In this document: positions 37,201 through 46,596 of the stretch, in pieces
How the letters are laid out: each line of letters begins with the position of its first letter
Numbering within the stretch: position 1 is the first letter of the stretch
DNA from: Rhyzopertha dominica
Taxonomy: Eukaryota; Arthropoda; Insecta; Coleoptera; Bostrichidae
Direction of reading: 5' to 3'
Assembly (NCBI GenBank): GCA_025024175.1
Contig: QCXZ01000041.1
Location: 34,033,786-34,097,785, forward strand
Length of the DNA: 64,000 nt
The notes under the pieces: model-generated
Database searches by the model: none
What the model saw: the letters and a program-made list of their open reading frames with translations, nothing else
What the model was told of the DNA's origin: nothing
Translations under genes and position numbers: made by a program

Positions 37201-37949
37201 ATTTTGAAGACTGATAATCAATATTTATCTGAAAGGAAAATGGATAACTTTTAGATGTTGTTATATGCGTAATTGTCTGGACTCGAGACGAATTTTAAGC
37301 TAGAGTTTTACTTTTAATCTTAGCATACAATGAATCGAATTAAATTAAACACCGAGTTTGAAATGGCCGATAAAATCAAATAATCAGCAAGTGCCTTAAA
37401 TATAATTATTCTAAAAATGACATACTAANCCATAAAGTTCTAGCGCCAGTCATTTCGTCATTTCGTATGCAATCTCTTGTATCTTGTCACGACTTATATG
37501 GAATTAAATAGGTACACTAGTCGGACTTTCTGATCCATTAACCTTAATTATTTATATTTGTATTATATTTATTAAATCGCTTTTTTATAATCGTGCTTAT
37601 TATTTACTAATTATATATTATATAATAATATTATTTGTGCTTTTAGGAAGAGAGAAAAAAGAAACCACAGAAGAAAGCCGAGAAACCAGTCAAAGATCCA
37701 AATTCACCTGACGCAAAGTACAGAAGGTAATAATTGTGTGATTAACATTAAATGAATACGGTGTGTCTTGGTTATTCAGTTCGATCCTGTGACTCGAGTT
37801 TCCCTTATTTTAAAGCTCGTCAGACAGGAATACAGATTAAGTACCAACAGACTTATTTTCTCATAATTGTGATTTTGAATTGACTTTAAAACAATTATTT
37901 TATTTTCAGGAGCTGCATATCGATTGTTACTTGTGGATTACTAGGATGA
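19154..37949 (+). CDS. Cytochrome b5 (soluble-type), four coding exons
   Basis: Cytochrome b5 is a small haem protein that passes single electrons to partners such as fatty-acid desaturases and P450s. Joining 19154-19273, 31718-31846, 37647-37726 and 37910-37949 gives a continuous 122-residue protein ending at TGA, with GT/AG at every junction and phases 0, 0 and 2. Residues 1-83 form the haem-binding domain. The axial ligands are His41 in HPGG and His65 in FGHS, both present. Residues 84-109 are a lysine-rich linker. The tail is SCISIVTCGLLG, too short for the usual C-terminal membrane helix of microsomal b5, so the product is probably soluble or anchored through its cysteines; an alternative last exon cannot be excluded. 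The family is certain. Which paralogue it is remains open. Confidence 0.92.
21725..21760. repeat. (TTTA)n microsatellite, 3' tail of the non-LTR copy
   Basis: About nine TTTA units with one TCTA variant. On the minus strand this is (TAAA)n, directly at the 3' end of the reverse-transcriptase relic. Confidence 0.85.
21727..23610 (-). pseudogene. Jockey/CR1-like non-LTR retrotransposon, 5'-truncated
   Basis: Minus-strand frames in order give a pre-RT region, the RT fingers (IIFNKSLGEGVFPRIWKTAA), DSIYTDFSKAFDKIDH with the first catalytic Asp, SGVRQGSHLGP, then FLMYADDLKIYR with an intact YADD box, and a long C-terminal frame of 216 codons (22607-21957) starting near RDLGVVFDSKMLFSEHISYI. The 3' end runs into a (TAAA)n tract at 21725-21760, the usual simple-repeat tail. 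The endonuclease domain and ORF1 are missing. Three frame breaks occur around 23200, 22840 and 22620, so it is dead but fairly recent. Confidence 0.88.
25397..25800 (-). pseudogene. pogo/Tigger-like transposase fragment (DNA-binding half)
   Basis: The minus strand contains SQIPNPFSVLDQRTRKDWLK followed by CFLKHHENYS. This matches the second helix-turn-helix (CENP-B type) of pogo-family transposases, where a NPF...AGKDWL..FL.RH..LS pattern is conserved. The preceding reading frame is broken by a stop near 25690. No DDE catalytic part is seen downstream. The call rests on this single block. Confidence 0.5.
29519..29711. repeat. Foldback repeat with ~78-bp arms
   Basis: The left arm from 29541 (GTGTTTTCCTGAGGGCTTCC...) to 29617 is the near-perfect reverse complement of 29634-29711 (CTTCTGAGGAAGACACTGAC...). 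The loop is about 16 bp. The left flank 29519-29540 also matches the end of the solo arm at 1839-1945. Each arm carries a CTGA(A/G)GA - GACAC/GTGTC hairpin - CGAAA module. Confidence 0.85.
30117..30138. repeat. Poly(T) tract
   Basis: About 21 T residues with a single G. It is probably replication slippage; no retroposon head was found next to it. Confidence 0.8.
31718..31846 (+). CDS. Cytochrome b5 coding exon 2
   Basis: It encodes residues 41-83, beginning HPGGPELVTEWAGKDCTKAF and including DDFGHSGDAK. Both haem-ligating histidines are therefore in this exon. The acceptor is TTATTTGTAG and the donor is GTACGT, both phase 0. It is the best-conserved part of the gene. Confidence 0.95.
32181..32301. 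repeat. Foldback with 32-bp arms and CTGATGA...CGAAAC core
   Basis: GCACTTGTAAGGGGCTTCAT... at 32181-32212 is the reverse complement of 32270-32301 except for one base. The 57-bp spacer contains no frame. The right arm is preceded by ATTCCTGTC and contains CTGATGA at 32279-32285, followed 19 bases later by CGAAAC at 32305-32310. The left arm carries the same pair in reverse complement. Confidence 0.75.
35012..35195. repeat. Degenerate ~20-bp minisatellite, about nine units
   Basis: Units of 19-24 bp start with GGAATTTC, GGAAATTGC, GGAAATTCC, GGAAGTTCC or similar, followed by a CGACTTA/TAAGT-like half. Examples are GGAATTTCTGACTAACGTA and GGAAATTGCGGCTAAGTAA. The core GGAAATTCC is itself palindromic. 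Units differ from each other at several positions, so the array is old. Confidence 0.7.
37647..37726 (+). CDS. Cytochrome b5 coding exon 3
   Basis: It encodes residues 84-109 plus two bases of codon 110. The sequence is highly charged (EERKKKPQKKAEKP, then DPNSPDAKYR), fitting the linker after the b5 domain. The acceptor is TGCTTTTAG and the donor GTAATA, phase 2. Confidence 0.85.
37910..37949 (+). CDS. Cytochrome b5 coding exon 4 (terminal)
   Basis: It completes codon 110 and encodes SCISIVTCGLLG before TGA. The acceptor TTATTTTCAG is strong and lies only 183 bp downstream of the exon 3 donor. The tail has two cysteines and no long hydrophobic helix. No AATAAA is obvious in the roughly 180 bp before the next transposon relic. 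Confidence 0.8.
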
Positions 37950-38134
37950 TTCCAACGGATTGTCAACACAGTTTATTTTGCCAGTATGAGATTAAACTTT
38001 CTTGCATAAGTTCCTCAGCTAGTATTGTATTTTCATACCTTATAATGTAATATTTATATAGAGATTTGTATTATCACATTATTATTTGTGTTATTACCAC
38101 GCGTCTAATTTATTGTTTTTCTTGATTAAGTACA

Positions 38135-38880
38135 TTATTTATTTATAAATCGTTGTTTTTTTATCGTCCATAGATATAGCCGTTTCTTGTACGTTAGAGA
38201 CGAATCTAGGGTTACTCCAAGGTATTTTGGCAAGAAGTTATGTCTAAGAATCATGTTATTTGACATAACTTGAAGCTGTTTTGTCTTTTGATGATTGTTG
38301 AGATGAAAGTAAGTTACTTCTATCTTCAATGCATTAGGGCACAAGCGCCAGGCTTTGAAGTAGCAATTCATAATCTCGATATCTCTTGAAAGGTTTTGTT
38401 CAAATACAGAAAAGTCTTTATACTGCAAAGTCATGTCGTCTGCATAGACAAATTTTCTCGATTGAGTTATTGGAAGGTCATTTATATAAAGGTTGAAAAG
38501 AATAGGCGACAGAATCCGATCCTTGTAGAAGCCCATTATTCAAAATCCTGAATTTGTCCCAGAAACACACGGAATTTGTTCGATCACCTTCACAGACTTT
38601 CCACATGTCTATGAACACTACTCCAGTTTCGAATCGTTTCTGGAAACCAGCTTCAGCATATATTGTTGGAGCCAAGACTTGGTCACAGCAACTTCTGTTC
38701 TTCCCAAAACCTGCTTGTTTTTTCGGAAGTGAGTTTTCAAGAATATGTCATATTCTCTGGTAGAGTAATTTCTCTAGTAACTTGTAGCAGACACTCAGGA
38801 GGGCAATGGGTCGGTATCGGTAACTTCCTGCTTCATTTGAAGGTAATTTTGTACACAAAATTGACTAAAGTTGCTTTCCG
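38135..38880 (-). pseudogene. Non-LTR reverse transcriptase relic (Jockey/I-like)
   Basis: The minus strand gives YRPIALLSVCYKLLEKLLYQ, KKQAGFGKNRSCCDQVLA, ETGVVFIDMWKV (first catalytic block; the residues after the Asp are changed from the usual pattern), then ILSPILFNLYINDLP, FVYADDMTLQYKDF with an intact YADD box, and LPKYLGVTLDSSLTYKKRL. The order is fingers-palm-thumb of a non-LTR ORF2. A deletion removes most of the region between the first Asp and QGS, and two frames are used, so it is inactive. It begins about 185 bp past the cytochrome b5 stop codon, on the opposite strand. Confidence 0.82.
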
Positions 38881-40299
38881 ATAAATAAAGAGGTCAGGGT
38901 ATTGGACAGTTTAGTAGTAGTAAATAAACATTGTTAAAGAAAACTTAATAAATGATTAGGTTTAATGAAATAAATGTTTAATACGCCAAATACAAATAAA
39001 TTATTTACTAACACTAAATAAATTTTAGATCACGTAAATAAACCTTTTTTATCAGTGTACATCGCAAATTGACCGCTAAAAGTAAATAATGATGCATTTC
39101 TGTTGATAACGCACTACTGTTGGATAGGTTTTCGTAAACATAGTCTTTTACGATCATTATGCGGTGTTGATGAGTAATAAACTATTAATAACCATTCGGC
39201 CGTTAAAGTGGCAGATGATCAGAATAGGAGTGCCGAAATCATCAGGCATCGAGTTAGAACTAAGAAATCAAATTATTGTTAAGTAAAAAAAAAACTGTTG
39301 TTATTAGAGGCCCAAATATATGCACATAAGTAAAATATGCTATACGCATATCATTCAAAAATACCTAAACAGACAGAACATAAAGTACCTATAGCTCATA
39401 AGCCAATGCATGTGATACAAGTGTTACATTTTTAATTCAATCATCCCTTGGAGCTTCCCTAGTCCTGTCCGTGGATTGGCCAGTATCATATTTATATAAG
39501 TTGAAATGCGAGTACGTATACCCTTACCACATGCAAGCATAAAACCACTTTTTTTGGAAACGAAAACAAATTTAAACTTAGTGCATATCAATCAATTCTA
39601 AATTTTTTTCGCATCATACTTTCTGATAAAAATAAGAACCACATACCTAGCAGTCAATTATTGTATCCAATCTGATTTATGATACTGAGATTGTCTCTTG
39701 TAAAGGAATGATTTATTGTAGCTTAGAACTAGCAGTAAACAAGATGTAAAATTCCCGAAACAAATGAGGTAAATCGAGATCTCAATCGCCAGATATTAGC
39801 CAAATCTTTTTGTTGTATTTGCGATTTTTTATGACATTTTCAAGCCATGCTTTGGGTATATGAATATGAAAATATTGCAATGAGGTTAATCACAAAAGTA
39901 GTTATAGTTTTTTATTGAAGACATCATATTTAGTACAAATAAAAAATCTTGGTTTGTATGTGAACAAATAGCACGGTTTTTATTTCTCAAACTGTCAAAA
40001 CAAAAACAGCTTTATATTGAAGTTAGCATTTTATAATTTGTACTGGTTTTTGGAGCTCCTGTTTAGTTATTTTCTGTAAAATTTTTGTGTGAAAAGGTCC
40101 AATTGATTGAAAAGAAACAGCAACGAGCACGAGGACACACGCTAATAAAATGAAACAAANCAAACAGAAGCCATATGAACGATTGTTAAGACATGATTAA
40201 ATAAAATCACTTGAAGAAGGCCCAACGAAAAAAGAGCCGAAACGTAGTGAAAAACACTAAATAATTCGTCACATATTATTGGAACCTATTCCCACAAGA
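38881..40299. other. No gene seen
   Basis: AT-rich sequence. At 40210-40244 a CTTGAAGA-GGCCC...GAGCC-GAAACG module occurs, related to the module found in other repeats here. No element boundaries could be assigned around it. Confidence 0.35.
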
Positions 40300-41270
40300 A
40301 TTCTTCACAAAAAAGAAAAAGAAAAAGAAAAAATACATTTTTATTCGACACGCTTTAAATTAAACTAACACCTTCCCTTGTCAAAAAATAAAATAATATT
40401 AACTTTAAAACACTGTCATCTTGTTACACAAAATCTGCAAACGTGTTTTGGGCAATGGCTTCGTCATTATGTCAGGAACTTAATCTTCGGTTACTATATG
40501 TTGAACATTAAGTTTTCCTTGGTCCACCTTATAAATGAAGTTCAGAATTAGAAAGTCAATCTCACTGCTGCTGCATTATCGACTTGCAGACGTGTCTCCA
40601 TATTCCTAATTTCTCTGAATAGACGACTGATGAACCATATGATGAAGGCTGTCGCTGACTCAGACAGGAAATGACCCTTCCTGCATAGTTGATCAAAATG
40701 CCTGATGTCGATCGAAAAATCTTTGTACAACCAAAGAGTCACTGTATCACCCCAAACTGGTGCACTTCATGTCAGATTTATTAATACCATAATGGGTAAA
40801 ACCTTTCATGTATCTAAGAGCTCCCTTCAATCTTTATACATCTTCATCAGTTAGTTTTTCTAACGTTCTGGGTAGAACTCCTATACTGAAAGACAAATCT
40901 GGTCTTGTCCTTAGCATCAGATGCATTAGTACTCCTACAGCTTTTCAGTACAGAAACTTTTTTTGATGTTTTTCCCTGATTCTTGAATCTCTGTCTCTCA
41001 ATATGTATGGATACTGATATACATTTTATCACCTTGGCACCTTCTAAAAGGGCCTGAAGTCCCCACGTATTATTTTCCTTCAACGAATCCATTTTCCTGT
41101 CCATAGCTTGTTTCAATTTTGCACTGTGTCCTCTTGTAAGAGCATCATCATAGGTTTCTGGATCTCTTGAGTTGATAAACAAACCTATCTGCTATTAATA
41201 CGTAGTCTCTCAGATAGCTTGGTTCTACAAGATGAGCAATCTCTCATCTTGACGTTTGATTCATTTTCGA
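40300..41270 (-). pseudogene. Ty1/copia retrotransposon 3' end with partial LTR
   Basis: On the minus strand the RT start reads FINSRDPETYDDALT, then MDRKMDSLKENNTW and EGAKVIKC, diagnostic of copia RT. A large internal deletion follows. The RNase H end reads RLQVDNAAAVRLT and then YKVDQGKLNVQHIVTED, a stop, and VPDIMTKPLPKTRLQILC, the typical copia C-terminus. Beyond the stop lies the polypurine tract CAAGGGAAGG (40371-40380), followed by TGTTAGTTTAATTT, a plausible LTR start at 40370 with AATAAA inside. The LTR breaks off near 40300. The upstream end stops close to the pogo element at 41370. Confidence 0.8.
40309..40334. repeat. (GAAAAA)n microsatellite
   Basis: Four to five GAAAAA units directly abut the truncated copia LTR. 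Confidence 0.8.
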
Positions 41271-41839
41271 TTATCTTGATCACTTTCAGAATCCGTAGCT
41301 GATTTTGTCTGATAATTCTTTGAATCAGTCTCTTTTATATTATGTTCAGATTCATAATATAATATGTATGGGGAACGTGGGGCACAGTGAAACATGGGGC
41401 AGAGTGAAACATTCACGATATCTTGCACATCCATGACGTTTGGATTTCGCGCCCTTCGTAGTATCATTGAGTTTATTACTCCGAGGAATATTATAATCAA
41501 GGGTAGTATATAGCGGTGGCCGGCAGGCACATTCCATTCTTATCGCAGCGCGCTCAGATGCAACAGTGACGAGATCGAGCTCTGCACCTTGTTACGGCGA
41601 CCCAAAGTAAATTTCTGGTGAGTTTCGATAACTTAAACAACAGCTGAGGTGTTGGTCACCCCACGAGCTTTTATCTGACCATTAAAATTATATCACTAGC
41701 AAAATATAACAAAAAAGAATGCAGCGTGGGGCACAGTGAAACAGATTCGCATGGGGCAGAGTGAAACGGTGTTTTACTGTGCCCCACATAAATATTGTGC
41801 AAATATTTCTTGAAAAGAAATCGTATTTACAGTTGCAAA

Positions 41840-42919
41840 GATGGAACGAAACAGGCCACGGAAGACAAACGTAGGCAGTTTTAGCGAAGACAGCATGAAG
41901 AATGCAGTACAGCTAGTGCAAGAGGGACATAGTTTGAGGCAAGCTGCTGCACAACGGGTGTCCATTTTTCTACACTGTTTCGCTACACGAGAAAATTGAA
42001 GAATGCCCCCGAAGAGATTCGAGACTCCATACGAATGCGGCCCAAGTACGAGAGCAGACAGATCTTCACTGCAGAACAGGAAGAATCTCTACGCACATAC
42101 ATTTTAAACTGCGCGAAAATTCTGTACGGATTAACANCTGAAACGTGCAGAAAATTGGCATACGAAATGGCGACAGTTAACAAGATAGCGCACCCTGCGA
42201 AATGGGACGCCGAAAAAATGGCTGGACTCGAATGGTTTCGTGGCTTCATGAAGAGACATCCAGATTTGAGTCTTCGCACGCCAGAAGGGTGCAGCTTATC
42301 GAGAGCTACTTCCTTTAATAAACATAATGTCAACACATTCTTTAACAACTTAGAGGAGGTTCTCAAGAAATTCCCGGCGTTTGCAGATGGAACCAGGATA
42401 TATAATTTGGATGAAACTGCAACTACAACTGTGCAAAGGCCCCCAAAAGTGATTGCACAAAAAGGCATTAAGCAAGTCAGTAAATGCACAAGCGCTGAAA
42501 ACGGAACGCTTGTAACTGCATGCTGCATTATATCTGCGAGTGGAAATACAATTCCTCCAGCGATGGTTTTTCCTAGGGTCCACTTCAAAGATCACATGCT
42601 ACGAGGTGCCTTGCCAGGCACTCTTGGCCTGGCTAACAGTTCTGGATGGATGACTAGTGATTTATTTGTGAGAGTAATGCAGCATTTCATTCGTCACTCT
42701 AAGAGTTCAAAGGAATCCCCAACACTGTTGCTTTATGATAATCATGAAAGCCATTTGTCAATTGAAGTGTTGGACCTTGCCAAAGACCACGGTGTTACCG
42801 TTGTGACATTTCCACCTCACTGCACTAATAGACTCCAACCCTTGGATGTAGCAGTCTACAAGCCTTTTAAAACTTATTACAACGCAGCGGTCGATAACTG
42901 GTTAATGCAAAATCCCTGA
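41840..42919 (+). pseudogene. pogo-like transposase (HTH_psq, CENP-B HTH, DDE)
   Basis: The reading starts at ATG 41840 with a psq-type helix-turn-helix (FSEDSMKNAVQLVQEGHSLR QAA). It shifts frame near 41965 at a T run and continues in the 307-codon frame. Around 42180-42290 lies the second DNA-binding block (WFRGFMKRHPDLSLRTPEG). The DDE domain follows: YNLDETATTTVQ (first Asp), LLYDNHESHL (second Asp), and FPPHCTNRLQPLDVAVYKP (third acidic position, Asp). All three catalytic positions are kept. The frame stops after LMQNP. The downstream EVAACVETF region shows a deletion. One frameshift plus one deletion means the protein is not made intact, but the copy is young compared with its neighbours. 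Confidence 0.85.
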
Positions 42920-43023
42920 AAAACCCTCACGATTTATGAAGTTGCTGCCTGCGTCGAGACATTTTCTGCGATGCAGATTTTCTGTGTAGTGAAGTCACCG
43001 ATCGACCAGAAAACACCGACTCT

Positions 43024-43620
43024 GCCACAGTAGCACCCACTACACATGAAGCATCATCTCCCGCGGTGCAAGCACCCTCAACTTCCAGTTATGATGTTGA
43101 TAATGTGACTGATCTTGACGAATCTCCGAGGCCCGAGACGCCACCTGGTAAGAAAATTCCGAGCCCCTTCAAAAGTCCAGAAATATTCAGAGGCTACCCC
43201 AAGGCTGGCGACCGTAAGAAAAACAGAAAGGCGCGCATCAAAGGAAGAAGCATTATTGCAACTAAGACTCCAGAAAAAGATGCAATTGCTGAAAAGAAAA
43301 ACAAAAAAATAGAAAAAGCAACAAAGCAAGTTTTCGGTGGACAGGAAACCATTGGGTCTGCGGAGTCATGCACATCTAGACAGCAAAATCCCAAGAAGGC
43401 AAAAGAAGCGAATGATTTCTGTGCTACATGTCACGTTGCCTGGAAGACATGGATTGGCCCAGATTGGATCGTTGCACTTCATGCAAAAAATGGTTTTGTG
43501 GATCATGTAATGATGGTAGCACTAATCCATTCTACAGTTGCGTGTCCTGTCAAGAGGAGGACTTCAACAGCACTGACAGCGTCAAAGATGCAGACTTCAC
43601 AGTGGAGTAAAAAGTGTTTC
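43024..43620 (+). pseudogene. C-terminal tail of the pogo-like protein with Cys-rich finger
   Basis: Downstream of the DDE part the + strand encodes a Ser/Pro/Lys-rich stretch (APSTSSYDVDNVTDLDE, then PSPFKSPEIFRGYP) and, in a second frame from about 43450, RCTSCKKWFCGSCNDGS and SCVSCQEEDFNS. The CxxCxxWFCxxC arrangement resembles the PHD-like finger found at the end of some insect pogo/Tigger proteins. The shift between the two frames near 43440 is a mutation; the short stop-to-stop length is not natural. Confidence 0.6.
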
Positions 43621-44034
43621 TAATATAAAAGTTTCATGACGTTTTTAGTTTTTCAAAGTTCATGTGTTCTGATGAGTTAATACCAAAGTTTGCTCAAGGT
43701 TTTTTAGTTTTTGTAAGGTTTATTGTATCCGAAGAGTTTATGCTTTGTAGATTTGATCAGCTTATATATTTTATTTTTATAAACAGCTTATTTTCGCCCA
43801 TGTTTCAATCTACCCCACGGCTTGTTTACCTCTGCCCCAGGGGTGGGGTACACTGAAACAGATGTAACACTTCTATGTAAATGAACGTATCATCAAAACT
43901 GGTAGAAATGCAACGTAAATGAAACTCTGGTAAGAAGTCCGCGTAATCACATGCACCGAGTTTCGTCTTTCTAGCGATTACGGTGTATAAGGTATTGAGG
44001 ATTTAAACTTTTCCGTTCCGTTCCCACGTTCCCC

Positions 44035-45029
44035 TACATCACACTACATAGCGTTTTTCGATAGTCATATATAGTCTGTTGTCAATTTAACATTTTGTAC
44101 ATTCATTTTCCCAAGAAATTCTCTTGTCAAGTTAATACACTCTACATTTCGCTTAGGTGTGATTTTTAGTGTTCTATTGCTGCTACTGTGTAACAGTTTC
44201 AATTTTACAATAAAGCTATATTGCAGTAGTGGTCACTGCAGTCAAATTCTCATTTTATTATTTCGGATGGGTAGCCTCACCGTGGAATACCTTTTTGTGA
44301 GCCTGATAGCGTTTTTGCTGGTATCTCCTTTTTGTCTGGCACTAGCATATGTTTGCAGATTCACATTCAGAATAGAATAGTGTATGATACAGTGTTTGCA
44401 ATTACAATTATCATTAGTATTGCGATTGTTTTAACGCATTTTCTGCAAAGTCAGGATTTTGGTGTTGTAAATTTGCTTATTTGTGGGTAGTGTGATACCG
44501 GCTTTTGAAACATTTATCACACGCTCTACTTCAAAGCCACACAACAACAAGGTAACTTCTAAATTATTTTGATAGTAAACATTGTTGCTAATTTGTTCAC
44601 GCGTTCGTAGGCTTTTTTTTGTTGGGGGAAATCTTTTCCTCGTATGCGACTGCCAGGCGTTTGTGAACGGGCAGGCAGCTGTTATTTTAAACGAAAATTT
44701 CCACGGCCAAACGGCGTTTATACAGGGGGCGTAACAAGTATAAGGGTACCGGGTACATCGGCGGCAGATAGGGACCACCGCCACTAACAACAGGCGCTGC
44801 AGGGCGATATTTCCAGATAAAAGGACCACCACATATAGGCCAGAAACTTTATTTACATTGTTTTACAAATCATTTATCCTTTAAATTTAAAGTTAAAATT
44901 TCTATTGTAAAAGCTCCAAACTTACCGGATTTGTTTGTTGTTGCCGCTTCATATTGTGTGTTTCCCGGGGCCGTCGCGCATGCGTATGTAGCTACGATTG
45001 CCCTCCCTTGATTATTACTTTTTTATCGT
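44035..45029. other. No gene recognised
   Basis: A 133-codon minus frame at 44832-44431 has no recognisable domain; its amino-acid composition is ordinary. The patch 44640-44820 is relatively GC-rich. No splice-supported exon was found. Confidence 0.35.
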
Positions 45030-45190
45030 GTTTAGCTTATTTTTTAATACTTACCTTAAGCCTTTTAGGCCTTAATTGATTGTTGCTTTTCACTATAATA
45101 ATTACTTTATTTATTGCTGCTTAGAGTTGCTTTTTAATACTTACTTACCTTAAGCCTTTGAGGGCTTAATTGTTTGTTGCCTTTCACTTG
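45030..45190 (+). repeat. Tandem duplication of a ~75-bp unit
   Basis: TTTAGCTTATTTTTTAATAC...CCTTAAGCCTTTTAGGCCTT at 45030-45098 recurs at 45120-45190 with a few changes. A weaker third partial copy may follow near 45210. The units contain AAGCCTTTTAGGCCTT-type short dyads. Confidence 0.7.
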
Positions 45191-45494
45191 TAACGATTCC
45201 GTTTAGTTTTTTTTAATATAGTATATATATATACTTACCTATTTTTTGTTTGTTTATTCGGTGTTAACTACTCCGTGTTCAGCACACCCGCCTGTTTTCC
45301 GGTAGAGTCCGCTGGAAATCACCTCACATTTTATCTTCTAGGGCTAAAGGACTCTGGCGCCCATTTAATAGCTTGTTAAATGTGTTTAATTTGTTGTTTG
45401 TTTCTCTTTTAATAAAAGAGTTCTTTCTGTTTCTGAAGTCTTCATATCAATGTGACATGTGGTGTGAGAATGCATGCATGCTTGTGATGATATT

Positions 45495-45690
45495 TTGAGC
45501 CCCCTAAGCGATGCGTGCCCGGTCTATTGGCCGTGGTTCCTTCGACCTGTGTCTCGTAGACCGGGGGGCCTACCTGCGGGTCGATTGACGTGTTTGGGTG
45601 GAGAGGGACTGCCCTACGGGGACCCCCGATCCTGGTCACTGGGATGCTAACTGTTGTAGTTGGGCGTCCAGGGGAGCCTTGACTAATTTC
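45495..45690. other. GC-rich island of unknown nature
   Basis: About 200 bp of clearly higher GC than the neighbourhood, with CTCGTAGACCGGGGGGCC, CTACGGGGACCCCCGATCC and GGGCGTCCAGGGGAGCC. A minus frame of 85 codons (rich in Pro, Gly and Thr) spans it but looks compositional. It could be an LTR, a fragment of a transposon leader or a horizontally acquired scrap. I cannot decide. Confidence 0.35.
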
Positions 45691-46596
45691 AGGTGGCACT
45701 AGCTAGTTGTCGAAGAACGAAGACTAATATGATGTTATTTGGTAAAAGACGAACTTGATAAGGAATGATTTTTATATGACTGGGAGATTATGCCGCCAGG
45801 GGGAATAAAGTCCCTCGGTGAGTAGAACCTGCATTGTTTTTGACACAGAGCAGTAAGTCTTTATTTTTCATGTTATCATCCTGTTTTGAAACCTGGCCAC
45901 TTGTGATTTTAAGTTAAGAAAATACGTTGAGATGAACTGCTATGTGATGACCCACTAGATACAAGGTAACCAATTTTAACAAGCTATTCTTTAATTTGAC
46001 CCAGCCCTTAGCCGGGTTTGCGTGAATCTTTACTTTCTTTTGTCACGACTATTGTATTAGATCGTGTGTTGCTCGAACTCAAGAGGTTAATTAATTTTTT
46101 TTGTGTCTTTTTATAATTTCGTTTGCGTATAAAAAAAGCGTGGCAAATGCTATTTTTATTTTTTCATTTCGCAGTGATTTACTAGTTTTGTTACGATAAT
46201 AGGTATATAGCTGGGTGGTTTATTTTTCATACAAATAAAGATTTAAAGCTAACCACTGTTCGGATGCGTACGTTCACTTGATCAGTCAGCGCCAAACTCT
46301 AAACCTACAGAAAACTATTGATATAAATTACTATTTTCATTTTATACTTAATATATTGTAGTTGTTTCGTTTTAGCTTTTGTTTTTTTGAAATTCAGATA
46401 ACAATACATGGAAGTCTTTATATATTTCGATTACTTCTTTTTCGAAACAGTCACACTTCTACAGAGAGGCGGGTGTTTTNAAAAGGAATGACTGTAGGTG
46501 TACTTTGTCAGGACTGCGAACGAATTGGCATTTTCAGGAAAACTTTCATGAGTTATGGATGAAGAGTTATACGTTTACACAGCGCATCACAATTGC
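45691..46596. other. No gene seen
   Basis: AT-rich sequence with short frames only. No element ends recognised except the one starting at 46597. Confidence 0.35.

Larger units (their letters stand above)
31847..37646 (+). other. Cytochrome b5 intron 2 (5.8 kb)
   Basis: The intron starts GTACGT and ends CTTTTAG. It contains the foldback at 32181-32301 and the minisatellite at 35012-35195. A minus-strand frame at 32864-32619 (with ILPTRNDMIQRIYNAAKNP) looks protein-like but matches no family I know and has no splice context. The rest is AT-rich without recognised features. Confidence 0.8.
41370..44034 (+). mobile_element. pogo-family DNA transposon, near complete
   Basis: The left end GGGGAACGTGGGGCACAGTG and the reverse complement of the right end, GGGGAACGTGGGAACGG, share 12 terminal bases. 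TA flanks the right end directly and the left end one base away, as expected for pogo/mariner elements that duplicate TA. A GGGGCACAGTGAAAC / GGGGCAGAGTGAAAC word recurs at 41379, 41395, 41728 and 41754 and, as GGGGTACACTGAAAC, near 43846. These are subterminal repeats, likely transposase binding sites. The transposase is encoded inside but has at least two frameshifts. The element is 2,665 bp. Confidence 0.8.

Noticed and set aside
41983..42588. 201-codon minus frame
   Set aside because: Antisense of the pogo transposase; it has no motif of its own.
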